Assembly: GCF_035467215.1 (NCBI RefSeq)
Contig: NZ_DATITZ010000121.1
Span: 1-21,118, forward strand
Length of the DNA stretch: 21,118 bases
Origin: Thiocapsa sp035467215
GTDB taxonomy: Bacteria; Pseudomonadota; Gammaproteobacteria; Chromatiales; Chromatiaceae
Reading direction: 5' to 3'
Position numbers and translations under genes: made by a program. The notes under the pieces are model-generated. The model had not been told where the DNA came from and did no database searches. It saw only the letters and a program-made list of their open reading frames with translations. Each line of letters opens with the position of its first letter. The first letter of the stretch is position 1. Below are positions 7,753 to 14,867 of this stretch, piece by piece.

Positions 7753-9144
7753 ATGTCGACCTATCGACACAGCATCGGCGGCACGACCTACCGCTTCGAG
7801 GATCTGCGTGACCTGATGGCCAAGGCATCCCCGGCACGTTCGGGCGATGCCTTGGCCGGGGTCATCGCGGCCACCGACGCCGAGCGCGTTGCAGCGCAAT
7901 CGGCCTTGGCCGATCTGCCGTTGCGGGTCTTCCTGACCGAGGCCGTGGTCCCTTACGAGGAGGACGAGGTCACGCGGCTCATCATCGACGATCATGATGC
8001 CGCCGCCTTCGCCCCGGTCGAGCATCTGACCGTCGGCGATTTTCGCAATTGGCTGCTGTCCGAGCAGGCCGACAAGGCGGCCTTGTGCGCGTTGGCTCCC
8101 GGTCTGACCCCGGAGATGGTGGCTGCGGTCAGCAAGATCATGCGGGTTCAGGACCTGGTCCTGGTCGCCCGCAAGTGTCGGGTGGTAACGGCCTTTCGCA
8201 ATACGCTCGGACTGCCGGGGCGGATGGCCACGCGCCTGCAGCCGAATCACCCCACCGACGACCCGACCGGGATTGCCGCGGCGATCCTCGACGGGCTGCT
8301 TTACGGGAACGGGGATGCGGTCATCGGGATCAATCCGGCGAGCGACAATCCGGGTGCCGTGACGACCCTGTTGCGGATGCTCGACGACATCATCGGTCAC
8401 TATCGGATTCCCACTCAGTCCTGTGTCCTGACACACGTCACGACCCAGCTACAGGTGATCGAGCAGGGCGCCCCGCTGGATCTGGTGTTCCAGTCCATCG
8501 CAGGCACGCAGGGGGCGAACGCGAGCTTTGGCGTCACGCTGGATCTTTTGGTCGAGGCGCGCGAGGCGGCCCTGTCGCTCAAGCGCGGTACGGTCGGCGA
8601 TCATGTGATGTATTTCGAGACCGGGCAGGGCAGCGCCCTGTCCGCCAATGCGCACCACGGGGTCGATCAACAGACCCTGGAGGCCCGTGCCTACGGGCTG
8701 GCGCGAAAGCTCGACCCACTGCTGGTCAACACGGTCGTCGGTTTCATCGGTCCCGAGTATCTCTTCAACGGCAAGCAGATCATGCGCGCCGGCTTGGAGG
8801 ATCATTTCTGCGGAAAGTTGCTGGGCGTGCCGATGGGCTGCGACGTCTGCTACACCAACCATGCCGAGGCCGACCAGGACGACATGGATGTCCTGCTGAC
8901 CTTGCTCGGTGTGGCCGGCTGCAACTACATCATGGGTATCCCGGGCTCGGACGACATCATGCTCAACTACCAGACCACGTCGTTTCACGATGCGCTCTAT
9001 GTCCGCGAGGTGCTTGGGTTGCGGCCCGCACCCGAGTTCGAGTCCTGGCTCGGAGAGATGGGGATCTTCGACGCTGCGAATCGGTTGGTCGTTTCCGACA
9101 CGCTGCCGGCACCCTTCCGTCACGCGTTGGCGCGATTGGCATAG
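7753..9144 (+). CDS. eutB: Ethanolamine ammonia-lyase large subunit EutB
   Basis: This 463-aa protein (E. coli EutB has 453) is the catalytic TIM-barrel subunit of adenosylcobalamin-dependent ethanolamine ammonia-lyase, which turns ethanolamine into acetaldehyde and ammonia. The residues that bind substrate in E. coli (R160, Q162, N193, E287, D362) are all present as R161 and Q163 (RLQPNHPTDDP), N194 (GINPASDNP), E289 (YFETGQGS) and D364 (MGCDVCYTNHAEADQDD). It sits between the permease and eutC. No strong ribosome site precedes the ATG, so translational coupling with the permease is possible. Cobalamin supply and the acetaldehyde dehydrogenase step must be encoded elsewhere. Confidence 0.98.
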   Translation: MSTYRHSIGGTTYRFEDLRDLMAKASPARSGDALAGVIAATDAERVAAQSALADLPLRVFLTEAVVPYEEDEVTRLIIDDHDAAAFAPVEHLTVGDFRNWLLSEQADKAALCALAPGLTPEMVAAVSKIMRVQDLVLVARKCRVVTAFRNTLGLPGRMATRLQPNHPTDDPTGIAAAILDGLLYGNGDAVIGINPASDNPGAVTTLLRMLDDIIGHYRIPTQSCVLTHVTTQLQVIEQGAPLDLVFQSIAGTQGANASFGVTLDLLVEAREAALSLKRGTVGDHVMYFETGQGSALSANAHHGVDQQTLEARAYGLARKLDPLLVNTVVGFIGPEYLFNGKQIMRAGLEDHFCGKLLGVPMGCDVCYTNHAEADQDDMDVLLTLLGVAGCNYIMGIPGSDDIMLNYQTTSFHDALYVREVLGLRPAPEFESWLGEMGIFDAANRLVVSDTLPAPFRHALARLA

Positions 9145-9152
9145 GCCCACCC

Positions 9153-9974
9153 ATGACAGACCGCCCCAACCCCGTCGTACCGAACCCCTGGTCGTCGCTG
9201 CGTCGGTTCACCGATGCGCGGATCGCGCTCGGCCGCGTCGGCAGCAGCCTGCCGACAGAGGCGCACCTCGCCTTCCAGTTGGCGCATGCGCAGGCTCGGG
9301 ATGCCGTTCACCTGCCGTTGGATGGCGATGCAATCTCCGCGCAGCTCCACGCGCGTGGGCTGGAAAGCGTGCGTCTTCACAGTGCGGCCCCGGATCGCCT
9401 AATCTATCTGAAGCGCCCGGACCTTGGACGTCGGCTGAACGACAGCTCGCACGCCTTAATGGCGGAGCGGGCGATGGCGCTCGGGGCAGGGCTGGATGTC
9501 GTCTTCGTGATCGCCGATGGCCTCTCGGCGCGCGCGATCCACGAGAATGCCGTTTCCTTGCTGGATTGTATCCTCCCCGAGCTCTCGAGCGCGGGCTGGC
9601 GGATTGGCCCCATTCCGATCGTCGAGCAGGGCCGGGTAGCGATCGGCGACGCGATCGGGGAGATACTGAAGCCCGAGATCCTGGTCATGCTGATCGGGGA
9701 GAGACCGGGCCTCAGCGCACCGGATAGCCTGGGGATTTATCTGACCCATGGTCCGCGGGTCGGGAGAACGGATGCGGATCGCAACTGTCTGTCCAATGTC
9801 CGCGTGGCCGGGCTGAGTCATGCGACGGCGGCTCACAAGCTGCGCTATCTGTTGGAGGAGTCGCGCCGTCGAGCACTCTCGGGTGTCTCGCTGAAGGAAG
9901 GTGCCGACGAGGTGCCGCGCTTGGTCGACGCCGGCGAGGCGGCCAACTTTCTCCTGCCTCCGGATGCCTCATGA
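9153..9974 (+). CDS. eutC: Ethanolamine ammonia-lyase small subunit EutC
   Basis: This 273-aa protein (E. coli EutC has 295) is the small subunit, which helps bind the cobalamin at the subunit interface. Recognisable blocks are NPWSSLRRFTDARIALGRVGSS, LAFQLAHAQARDAVH, VFVIADGLSARAIHENA, MLIGERPGLSAPDSLGIYLT and DADRNCLSNVRVAGLSHATAAHKL. I chose the ATG at 9153 because it lies 8 bp after the eutB stop and gives the normal N-terminus. The same frame is open far upstream, but only as an antiphase shadow of eutB. It completes the three-gene cluster, and its stop lies about 40 bp before the scrap of a nitroreductase gene. Confidence 0.97.
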   Translation: MTDRPNPVVPNPWSSLRRFTDARIALGRVGSSLPTEAHLAFQLAHAQARDAVHLPLDGDAISAQLHARGLESVRLHSAAPDRLIYLKRPDLGRRLNDSSHALMAERAMALGAGLDVVFVIADGLSARAIHENAVSLLDCILPELSSAGWRIGPIPIVEQGRVAIGDAIGEILKPEILVMLIGERPGLSAPDSLGIYLTHGPRVGRTDADRNCLSNVRVAGLSHATAAHKLRYLLEESRRRALSGVSLKEGADEVPRLVDAGEAANFLLPPDAS

Positions 9975-10011
9975 GGATCCGCGGGGAAGCGTAGCGCGCG
10001 GTCGAGGATCT

Positions 10012-10068
10012 CGCGCGGCCTCAGCGGCACAGCCCAGACTGACGCTGCCGCGCATCGGAGCGGTCGAG
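10012..10068 (-). pseudogene. Remnant of a second nitroreductase gene copy
   Basis: Bases 10012-10045 match the intact nitroreductase gene around 11270-11312 (encoding the SLGCAAE segment). Bases 10046-10068 then match 11459-11481 (encoding the N-terminal DARQL side), so about 146 bp are missing internally. The upstream flank continues to match as far as about 10107 against 11535. What remains is the 5' end of a nitroreductase copy with an internal deletion, and most of the gene is gone. This is the right end of the module copy whose left end is the PH remnant at 5789-5980. Confidence 0.75.
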
Positions 10069-10076
10069 TCCTCGTA

Positions 10077-10107
10077 TCGAGCCGAAAGGTGCCAAGTGAG
10101 GGCGCCG
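10077..10107. repeat. Dispersed repeat, copy 1 (upstream of nitroreductase remnant)
   Basis: The segment centred on CCGAAAGGTGCCAAGT (10082-10097) and continuing to GCCGTCGTC matches 11505-11535, upstream of the intact nitroreductase gene. A shorter third match lies at 20695-20717. The first two are explained by module duplication; the third is not. Confidence 0.7.
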
Positions 10108-10183
10108 TCGTCATCGGGATCCCCGGCGCACAAGCCCCTCGGGACGCGATACCCACCGATGCCGCAGACAACCTTCGCCACCC

Positions 10184-10498
10184 TCAGAGGCCTATGTACG
10201 CCGCCAGCAACGCCTGCACCTCGTAGATGTTGACCGCCGTGCTGAAGGTCTTCTGGATCGGGGTGGACATCCCCGAGGTCCAGAGCTTGAGCTCGGCCTC
10301 CAGATCGAAATGCCCCGCCGACTCCACCGAGAAGCGCACCACGCTCTTGTAGTGGATCGACAGATACTCGACCTTCCTGCCGGTCAGCCCCTGCTTGTCG
10401 ATCAGGATCAGCCAGCCGTTGGTGAAGAGGACGGCATCGCGTACCAACCGGTAGGCGTGCTCGATCTGCTCGCCGTTCAAACGGCATCCGCCGGTCAA
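10184..10498 (-). CDS. Bacterial PH-domain protein, shortened at the N-terminus
   Basis: This frame encodes about 104 residues of a bacterial pleckstrin-homology domain: GEQIEHAYRLVRDAVLFTNG, LILIDKQGLTGRKVEYLSIHYKS, then VRFSVESAGHFDLEAELKLW and the end helix IYEVQALLAAYIGL. Family members are usually about 125 aa, so roughly 20 N-terminal residues are missing. The only early start is TTG at 10498; there is no good ribosome site. The frame is the same as that of the upstream nitroreductase gene, whose TGA stop lies four codons before this TTG. Either it is translated by coupling, or it is a decaying gene whose 5' end was removed. A broken paralogue lies at 5789-5980. Confidence 0.7.
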   Translation of the reverse strand: MTGGCRLNGEQIEHAYRLVRDAVLFTNGWLILIDKQGLTGRKVEYLSIHYKSVVRFSVESAGHFDLEAELKLWTSGMSTPIQKTFSTAVNIYEVQALLAAYIGL

Positions 10499-10510
10499 AG
10501 GCCCGCCTCG

Positions 10511-11485
10511 TCACTCCGTCACGACCACATGACTCGCCGGCCTCCGGAAGGAGCGCGGCATCAACGGCCCGCGACCGAAGCGCACCAGGAGATCCGGCCG
10601 CCCTCGGTCGAGCCCGATCGCGGCGACCAATTCGGACCGCAGCGCGGCCACCTCGAGCGGCTGGTTCAGATGGGCCGTGCGCACCCCCAAAACCGTCGCC
10701 TGCAAGGCAAAGCGCTCGAAGGCTCGGCCCGCCTCGATCCAATGCGCCGGTTCGTCGATCTCCGAGACGAACACCGCGAGCCCCGCGGAGCTGCGCACTT
10801 GGCGCACCGCCTTCGCGTTCTCGGCCTTGGCCGACACCAGGCGCTCGAACAGCGCGCGTCCGAGCCACGCCGGCAGGCTCGGGTTGCCGGTGCAGGCCGC
10901 GCAGAGTCCGTCCCCCGTGGCCTTCGCCTGCCGGGTATTGAACCGGACCCAGTGCTTCAGCTCGCGGAGGAAGGCCGGATCATGCAATTGAGCACGGTTG
11001 CCCTCGACCACCAGCTCCAGTAGGCGCTCAATCGGCGCCCGCTCGGTGAGCAGCACCACCCGCACGCCCACGCCGGTCCCGGCCGTCTCCAGCGAGCTCA
11101 GCTCCGCGTTCGAGAGTGGCTGGCCATCGTAGTTGCAGCGGGTCGACTGGCGGGTCGCGATGGCCTCAAACAACGCAGAGCGCTCCACCGGCCCCGCGTC
11201 CAATGCCACCGACACCGATCCGCCCGCCTCGCTCTGGAACCTTGCCTCGCCCCGCCAACCCAACGCCGGCGCGGCCTGCAGCAGATTCTCCGCGGCGCAG
11301 CCCAGGCTGACGAAGAGGTGGTGATCGTCCGGATCCACGACCGGACAGCGCCGCCCCCGATCCGGCAGGATCTCGATGCGCTCCGGACCCAACCCGAAAA
11401 GCCAACATTGTGTGTTGTGACTTGAGGGCGCCAGTATGGCGTGACCCACCAGTTCCAGCTGCCGCGCATCGGGCCGGTCGGTCAT
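10511..11485 (-). CDS. Acg-type nitroreductase family protein
   Basis: This 324-aa protein belongs to the FMN-binding nitroreductase-like family related to mycobacterial Acg. Hallmarks are ILAPSSHNTQCW (17-28), PVVDPDDHHLFVSLGCAAENLL, RQSTRCNYDGQPLS (about 112-125), AGRAFERFALQATVLGVRTAHLNQPLE, and the C-terminal FGRGPLMPRSFRRP. Family members are tied to stress or dormancy responses in some bacteria, with poorly known substrates; some appear to sequester flavin. The ATG at 11485 gives a normal N-terminus. The PH-domain frame follows 12 bp downstream. The 5' part and promoter are duplicated as scraps at 10012-10107. A guanine-deaminase-like gene lies upstream on the same strand, 140 bp away. 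Confidence 0.88.
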   Translation of the reverse strand: MTDRPDARQLELVGHAILAPSSHNTQCWLFGLGPERIEILPDRGRRCPVVDPDDHHLFVSLGCAAENLLQAAPALGWRGEARFQSEAGGSVSVALDAGPVERSALFEAIATRQSTRCNYDGQPLSNAELSSLETAGTGVGVRVVLLTERAPIERLLELVVEGNRAQLHDPAFLRELKHWVRFNTRQAKATGDGLCAACTGNPSLPAWLGRALFERLVSAKAENAKAVRQVRSSAGLAVFVSEIDEPAHWIEAGRAFERFALQATVLGVRTAHLNQPLEVAALRSELVAAIGLDRGRPDLLVRFGRGPLMPRSFRRPASHVVVTE

Positions 11486-11504
11486 GGTCGTGTCCTCGTC
11501 TCAA

Positions 11505-11535
11505 ACCGAAAGGTGCCAAGTTCGGGTGCCGTCGT
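11505..11535. repeat. Dispersed repeat, copy 2 (upstream of intact nitroreductase)
   Basis: ACCGAAAGGTGCCAAGTTCG and the next bases up to GCCGTCGTC match 10077-10107 with a few changes, and GGTGCCAAGTTCGGG (11512-11526) is identical to 20701-20715. The segment lies in the probable promoter region of the nitroreductase gene. Confidence 0.7.
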
Positions 11536-11625
11536 CACCGTACGGGATCACCCGACGCGTCTCTCGCGGCCCCGCGACCATCTCCGTCCGCCCGATCAAC
11601 CGACGGTCCGCACAAAACGACAACC

Positions 11626-12150
11626 TCAGTAACGCACCCGCCCCGGATCGGCGGCGAAGGCTTCGAGGACCGCGAGTGCCTCCGCCCGCAGCAACGGAAT
11701 CTCGGGGATCGCACGTTGCTCCGGCGGCCTTGCCAGCTGCTCGTAGATGAAATGGTCATCGAAACCGATGCGCGCAGCATCCCGAATACCGAACCCGTAG
11801 AACACACGCTCGATCCGCGCCCAGTAGATCGCACCGAGGCACATCGGACAGGGCTGGCCGCTGGTGTAGAGCACGCACCCCTGCAGGCTGATGTTCCCGA
11901 TCCGCCGGCACGCGTCGCGGATCGCGACCATCTCGCCATGCGCGGTTGGGTCCCGGGTCGCGATGACCCGATTCCAGCCTTCCCCGATGATTTCCCCGCC
12001 CAGCACGATGACGGCACCGAATGGCCCGCCGTCGCCCGCTGTCGCACCCCGACGGGCCAATGCGATGGCGCGCCGCATGAAACGCGCGTGATCGGAGGAT
12101 CCCGCGGCGTGCGCGGGACCTCCGTCCGAAAGCTCCGACTGTTCGCCCAC
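11626..12150 (-). CDS. Guanine deaminase-like nucleoside/base deaminase
   Basis: This 174-aa protein is of the cytidine/deoxycytidylate deaminase superfamily. Zinc site residues are H71 with catalytic E73 (PTAHGEMVAIRDAC) and C101/C104 (GQPCPMCLGAIYWARI). The latter block, with IGFDDHFIYEQL after it, resembles the bacterial guanine deaminase (GuaD) type more than tRNA adenosine deaminase. The expected reaction is guanine to xanthine plus ammonia. I chose the GTG at 12150: GGGG lies six bases upstream, and it directly follows the stop of the small upstream gene (TGATGTG). A frame open further upstream has no homology. The product is cytosolic. Exact substrate is inferred. Confidence 0.88.
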   Translation of the reverse strand: MGEQSELSDGGPAHAAGSSDHARFMRRAIALARRGATAGDGGPFGAVIVLGGEIIGEGWNRVIATRDPTAHGEMVAIRDACRRIGNISLQGCVLYTSGQPCPMCLGAIYWARIERVFYGFGIRDAARIGFDDHFIYEQLARPPEQRAIPEIPLLRAEALAVLEAFAADPGRVRY

Positions 12151-12151
12151 A

Positions 12152-12430
12152 TCAATCCCCGTCGGCTTGCGGCTGCCCGAGTCGCTCCGTCGCGATCTCT
12201 CGACAGAGTGCCGTGGATGCCTCGCTCTGTTCCCCCTGGATCCGGTCGTCCATGCACATCGAGAGCGCTGCATCCGAGTGCTCCTCCGACAGCCGGCAGA
12301 TCCGCCTCGTGTCCACCGCCCACGCACGCCCGTTGTAGAGGTTGAAGGCCAGATCCTGCAGCGCACGAGCGCCGCCGTGGTGGCCCTCGCGCAGCCATTG
12401 GCACCGGACCGGCTTGAGATAGGGATTCAT
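12152..12430 (-). CDS. Small protein of unknown function coupled to the deaminase
   Basis: This 92-aa protein (MNPYLKPVRCQWLREGHHGG at the start) has no domain I recognise. Features are an aromatic and basic N-terminal part, a central LQDLAFNLYNGRAWAVDTRR segment, and an acidic, Asp/Glu-rich C-terminal half ending QADGD. It has three Cys and two adjacent His, so metal binding is possible but unproven. AGGAGG eight bases before the ATG is a strong ribosome site, which marks it as a real gene. Its stop overlaps the spacing of the deaminase GTG, so the two are probably translated together. The frame is open upstream to 12592, but that extension would cross the kfrA promoter. Confidence 0.7.
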   Translation of the reverse strand: MNPYLKPVRCQWLREGHHGGARALQDLAFNLYNGRAWAVDTRRICRLSEEHSDAALSMCMDDRIQGEQSEASTALCREIATERLGQPQADGD

Positions 12431-12514
12431 CGCGTTGGCCTCCTGCGGTTTCGACAGTCCGCGCATTCTCGCGCATCCGCGCGCCGGGAGGTGGTTGATC
12501 AACCCGCAACCGCT

Positions 12515-12564
12515 TGCCGTAAAGCATAACGTAAGATACCATAATAACGAAATTACGTAATTTC
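12515..12564 (+). promoter_or_regulatory. kfrA promoter and probable KfrA operator
   Basis: GAAATTACGTAATTTC at 12549-12564 is a perfect 16-bp palindrome, flanked by TAACGA and TCGTTA in inverted order. A related TAACGTAA lies upstream near 12527-12534. TTGCCG (12515-12520) with TACCAT 17 bases later is a weak sigma-70-type candidate. KfrA of IncP plasmids represses its own gene from such sites, so this is the likely operator. It also lies in the divergent gap before the small deaminase-linked gene and may affect both directions. Confidence 0.6.
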
Positions 12565-12590
12565 TCGTTACCTCACACTTGGAGATCACC

Positions 12591-13445
12591 ATGGCGCGTT
12601 CCGGCCTGACACGCGATCAAGTCAACGAGGCGGCCGAGTCCTTGATGCTGGAAGGCCAAACGCCGACCGTCGTCGGGATCCGGACCCGCCTCGGCGGAGG
12701 ATCCCTGAGCAACATCACCAAGTGGCTGGGGGAGTGGAAAGCCGAGCAGGAGATCAAGCGCGCCGATGCCCAGCCGCCGATGCCGAGTTCGGTCGAAGGG
12801 GCGATGCGTCAGGTCTGGGGGGCGGCCTGGAAGGAAACCCAGACCCAGGTCGAGGCCGAGCGCGAGGCCTTCGCCAATCTCCGCAAAGAGATCGAGCGAG
12901 AGCGCGCCGAAATGCTCGCCGAGATCAATCGACTCGACGGCGAGCTCGATGCTGCCAAGACCGAGATCGATGCGCTCAAGGCCGAGCTCGCAGCCGAACG
13001 ACAAGGCCATGAAGGCACGCGCGCCGAGGTGAAGGAGGCACGCGCCATCGCCAGCGAGCGCAAGGCACGCATCGAGCAGCAGGCCGTGGAGCTTCAGGAG
13101 GCCCAGCGCCAAGCCGCCGAAGCGTCGGCTCAGGCGGGACGGGCGCAGGCGCTCATGGTCGAGCGCGACCGGGCCTTGGCCGATAAAGACCGGATCGCGA
13201 ACGACCTCAAGCGCGAGCAGGAGACCGCCCGCCAGGCCAAGGCCGCGATCGACGCCGGTGCTGCGAAGATCCGTAAGCTGGAAGAGAGCCTGGAGGAAGA
13301 GCGGACGGCACGAACGGAGGGGGAGCGGAAACTCGCGGACCTGCGTGTGGAGGTGGCTACACTCGCCGAGCGGACAGCACACGCCGACGAGCTGCGAACC
13401 CTGCTGGACGAGCTACGACACGATCACGGCAACGCAAGGAGCTGA
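12591..13445 (+). CDS. kfrA: KfrA-family plasmid DNA-binding coiled-coil protein
   Basis: This 284-aa protein has a KfrA-type N-terminal DNA-binding domain (residues about 5-60, LTRDQVNEAAESLMLEGQTP to GGGSLSNITKWLGEW). A long, highly charged Glu/Ala/Arg-rich coiled coil follows from about residue 75 to the end. This is the standard KfrA layout: site-specific binding plus a long alpha-helical tail thought to serve plasmid stability. The ATG at 12591 has GGAG six bases upstream; a TTG four codons earlier is less likely. An AT-rich palindrome just upstream is the probable autoregulatory site. It heads a cluster with the exonuclease gene, which starts 2 bp after its stop. Confidence 0.92.
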   Translation: MARSGLTRDQVNEAAESLMLEGQTPTVVGIRTRLGGGSLSNITKWLGEWKAEQEIKRADAQPPMPSSVEGAMRQVWGAAWKETQTQVEAEREAFANLRKEIERERAEMLAEINRLDGELDAAKTEIDALKAELAAERQGHEGTRAEVKEARAIASERKARIEQQAVELQEAQRQAAEASAQAGRAQALMVERDRALADKDRIANDLKREQETARQAKAAIDAGAAKIRKLEESLEEERTARTEGERKLADLRVEVATLAERTAHADELRTLLDELRHDHGNARS

Positions 13446-13447
13446 AC

Positions 13448-13999
13448 ATGCGCACCGTCTTTCTCGACCTGGAGACCACGGGGCTTGACCCCATCCGCGA
13501 CGAGATCCTGGAGATCGGAATCCTCGACGACGAGGGCGAAATCCTGCTCGATACCCTCGTGCGGCCTCAATGCCGGAATGCCTGGCCAAGCGCCCAAATG
13601 GTCAACGGAATCGACCCATCGACAGTCGCCGACGCGCCGTCAATCGTCGACCTGCGCTCGCAGATCAGCGCGGCCGTCACCGGTGCAAGGGTGGTCATCT
13701 ACAACGCTCCGTTCGACTCCGGCTTCCTGGTCCGGGAGTTGGCAGGAGCAGGTGAAGTGACTTGCGCCATGCAAGCCTTCGCTCAAGCCTTCGGGGAATG
13801 GAGTGATACGCACGGCACATGGCGCCGCAAGAAGCTTGTCTTCGCCGCGCACCATGTCGGCTACGTCTGGCCCGGCAATGCCCATCGCGCCATTCAGGAT
13901 TGCATGGCGACCCGCGCCGTCTGGCACTGGACCAACGCCCAAGCCACCCCGATCCAGACCGCGCCCGTAGCACCGTGCGTGCACCGAACGGAACCCTGA
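13448..13999 (+). CDS. DEDDh 3'-5' exonuclease (DnaQ-like)
   Basis: This 183-aa protein has the three exonuclease motifs of the DnaQ-like superfamily: D7 and E9 in FLDLETTGLD, D90 in YNAPFDSGFL, and H146 with D151 in HRAIQD. The last makes it the DEDDh type. It is only the exonuclease domain, with no polymerase or helicase part, so it may act as a free proofreading or nucleic-acid trimming enzyme. AGGAG precedes the ATG, which lies 2 bp after the kfrA stop. Co-transcription with kfrA is likely. The C-terminal 20 residues are Pro/Thr-rich and probably disordered. Confidence 0.92.
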   Translation: MRTVFLDLETTGLDPIRDEILEIGILDDEGEILLDTLVRPQCRNAWPSAQMVNGIDPSTVADAPSIVDLRSQISAAVTGARVVIYNAPFDSGFLVRELAGAGEVTCAMQAFAQAFGEWSDTHGTWRRKKLVFAAHHVGYVWPGNAHRAIQDCMATRAVWHWTNAQATPIQTAPVAPCVHRTEP

Positions 14000-14003
14000 C
14001 GCC

Positions 14004-14540
14004 ATGTCCACACGCTCACCGAAATATCCCCTGGCCCGCCTCTCGCCCGCCAAGGACGACATCCTCATCATCGCCATCAGGCGCGAGTCGGTGGTGACCG
14101 GCGACATCAAGCCGATGCTGGAGAAGCTGACCGCCCTCTCGTCGACCCGCAAGGCAGCGTTGGAGTGGGAGGGAACGCTGACCTTCGTCTTCGAGGGTTG
14201 AGACAACGACACGCGCGAAACCGCCGAGATTCCCGAGATCCGCACCTATTTCGCGGCGCTCACCGAGGCATGGCCCCATTGGCTGCACTTCGCCGAGAAG
14301 GTCGAGAAGGTCGGGGACACCATCCCGCACGTGCTGCGCCTGCTCTGCAGGGGCCGCTACGAGCGCCCGCGGCCGGGTCTGGTCGGCTGGCGGTTCGAGG
14401 ATTTCGACGACATCAAGCGCGTGCTCGCACGCCTGTTCTGCGGCCAGAACGCGATGTATGACCGGCTCGCGCTACCGGAGGAGATCAACGAGCGGATCGC
14501 TCAGGAGATCGGGCAGTTGATCGAGAGCACCTTTCAGTGA
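14004..14540 (+). pseudogene. Unknown gene interrupted by an in-frame TGA
   Basis: One reading frame runs from the ATG at 14004 to the TGA at 14538-14540, broken only by a TGA at 14199-14201. The first part encodes 65 residues ending TLTFVFEG. The same frame then continues for 112 residues with normal protein character (ETAEIPEIRTYFAALTEAWP, GDTIPHVLRLLCRGRYERP, and the C-terminal AQEIGQLIESTFQ). A single change such as TGG to TGA explains it. The gene starts 4 bp after the exonuclease stop, with no strong ribosome site, so it was the third gene of the kfrA cluster. Function is not recognised. I see no selenocysteine context. Confidence 0.75.
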
Positions 14541-14598
14541 CTCCGTATCCGGCACAACTCATCGCACCGGAGACGGCAACGAACCGTCGTTGATCGCT

Positions 14599-14604
14599 TA
14601 TAAT
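14599..14604 (+). promoter_or_regulatory. -10 element of the vapBC-like operon
   Basis: A perfect TATAAT lies 33 bp before the antitoxin ATG. No good -35 was found at the usual distance. The short near-repeat around ATATGATTGATATGG (14611-14625) could be an antitoxin operator. Confidence 0.5.
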
Positions 14605-14636
14605 TGGACATATGATTGATATGGCGGGGCACCCCC

Positions 14637-14867
14637 ATGGGCCAAGTGACGATCTACCTCGATGACGAGACCGAAACGCGGATGAAAGAGGCCGCCAAGG
14701 CCAGTGGCGTCGCCGTCAGCCGCTGGGTTGCCGAGTTGGTCCGGGAGAAGACCGCAACCGAATGGCCGGAAGCCGTCCGCCAACTGGCCGGGGCTTGGCC
14801 GGACTTTCCGGATGCGGAAACGCTGCGACGTGCCCAGGGCCAAGACGTCGCACGCGAACCGTTCTGA
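14637..14867 (+). CDS. Ribbon-helix-helix antitoxin, partner of VapC
   Basis: This 76-aa protein begins with the ribbon GQVTIYLDDETETRMKEAAKASG and the helix VAVSRWVAELVREKT, typical of CopG-type antitoxins. The Trp/Pro/Asp-rich C-terminal part (TEWPEAVRQLAGAWPDFPDAETLR) is like that of antitoxins paired with PIN-domain toxins. I chose the ATG at 14637; an upstream TTG at 14616 is less likely. Its stop codon overlaps the toxin start (TGATG at 14865-14869). The pair should autorepress through the antitoxin and form a neutralised complex. Confidence 0.9.
   Translation: MGQVTIYLDDETETRMKEAAKASGVAVSRWVAELVREKTATEWPEAVRQLAGAWPDFPDAETLRRAQGQDVAREPF

Noticed and set aside
8049..9152. In-frame upstream extension of eutC
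   Set aside because: It overlaps eutB in another frame and has no EutC homology; the real start is the ATG at 9153.
9969..10868. 299-codon minus open frame over the PH and nitroreductase genes
   Set aside because: It is an alternative frame of two recognised genes plus a remnant; composition is Arg/Gly-rich without motifs.
11573..11586. TCGCGGCCCCGCGA hairpin after the deaminase gene as a terminator
   Set aside because: Short loop and no T run follows on the minus strand, so it does not meet the usual intrinsic terminator pattern.
12573..13382. 269-codon minus open frame opposite kfrA
   Set aside because: It is a Leu/Gly-rich shadow of the Glu/Ala-rich coiled-coil gene, a common artefact.
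14199..14201. Selenocysteine reading of the in-frame TGA
   Set aside because: No redox or metal motif surrounds the position and no SECIS-like hairpin was apparent; a nonsense mutation is simpler.
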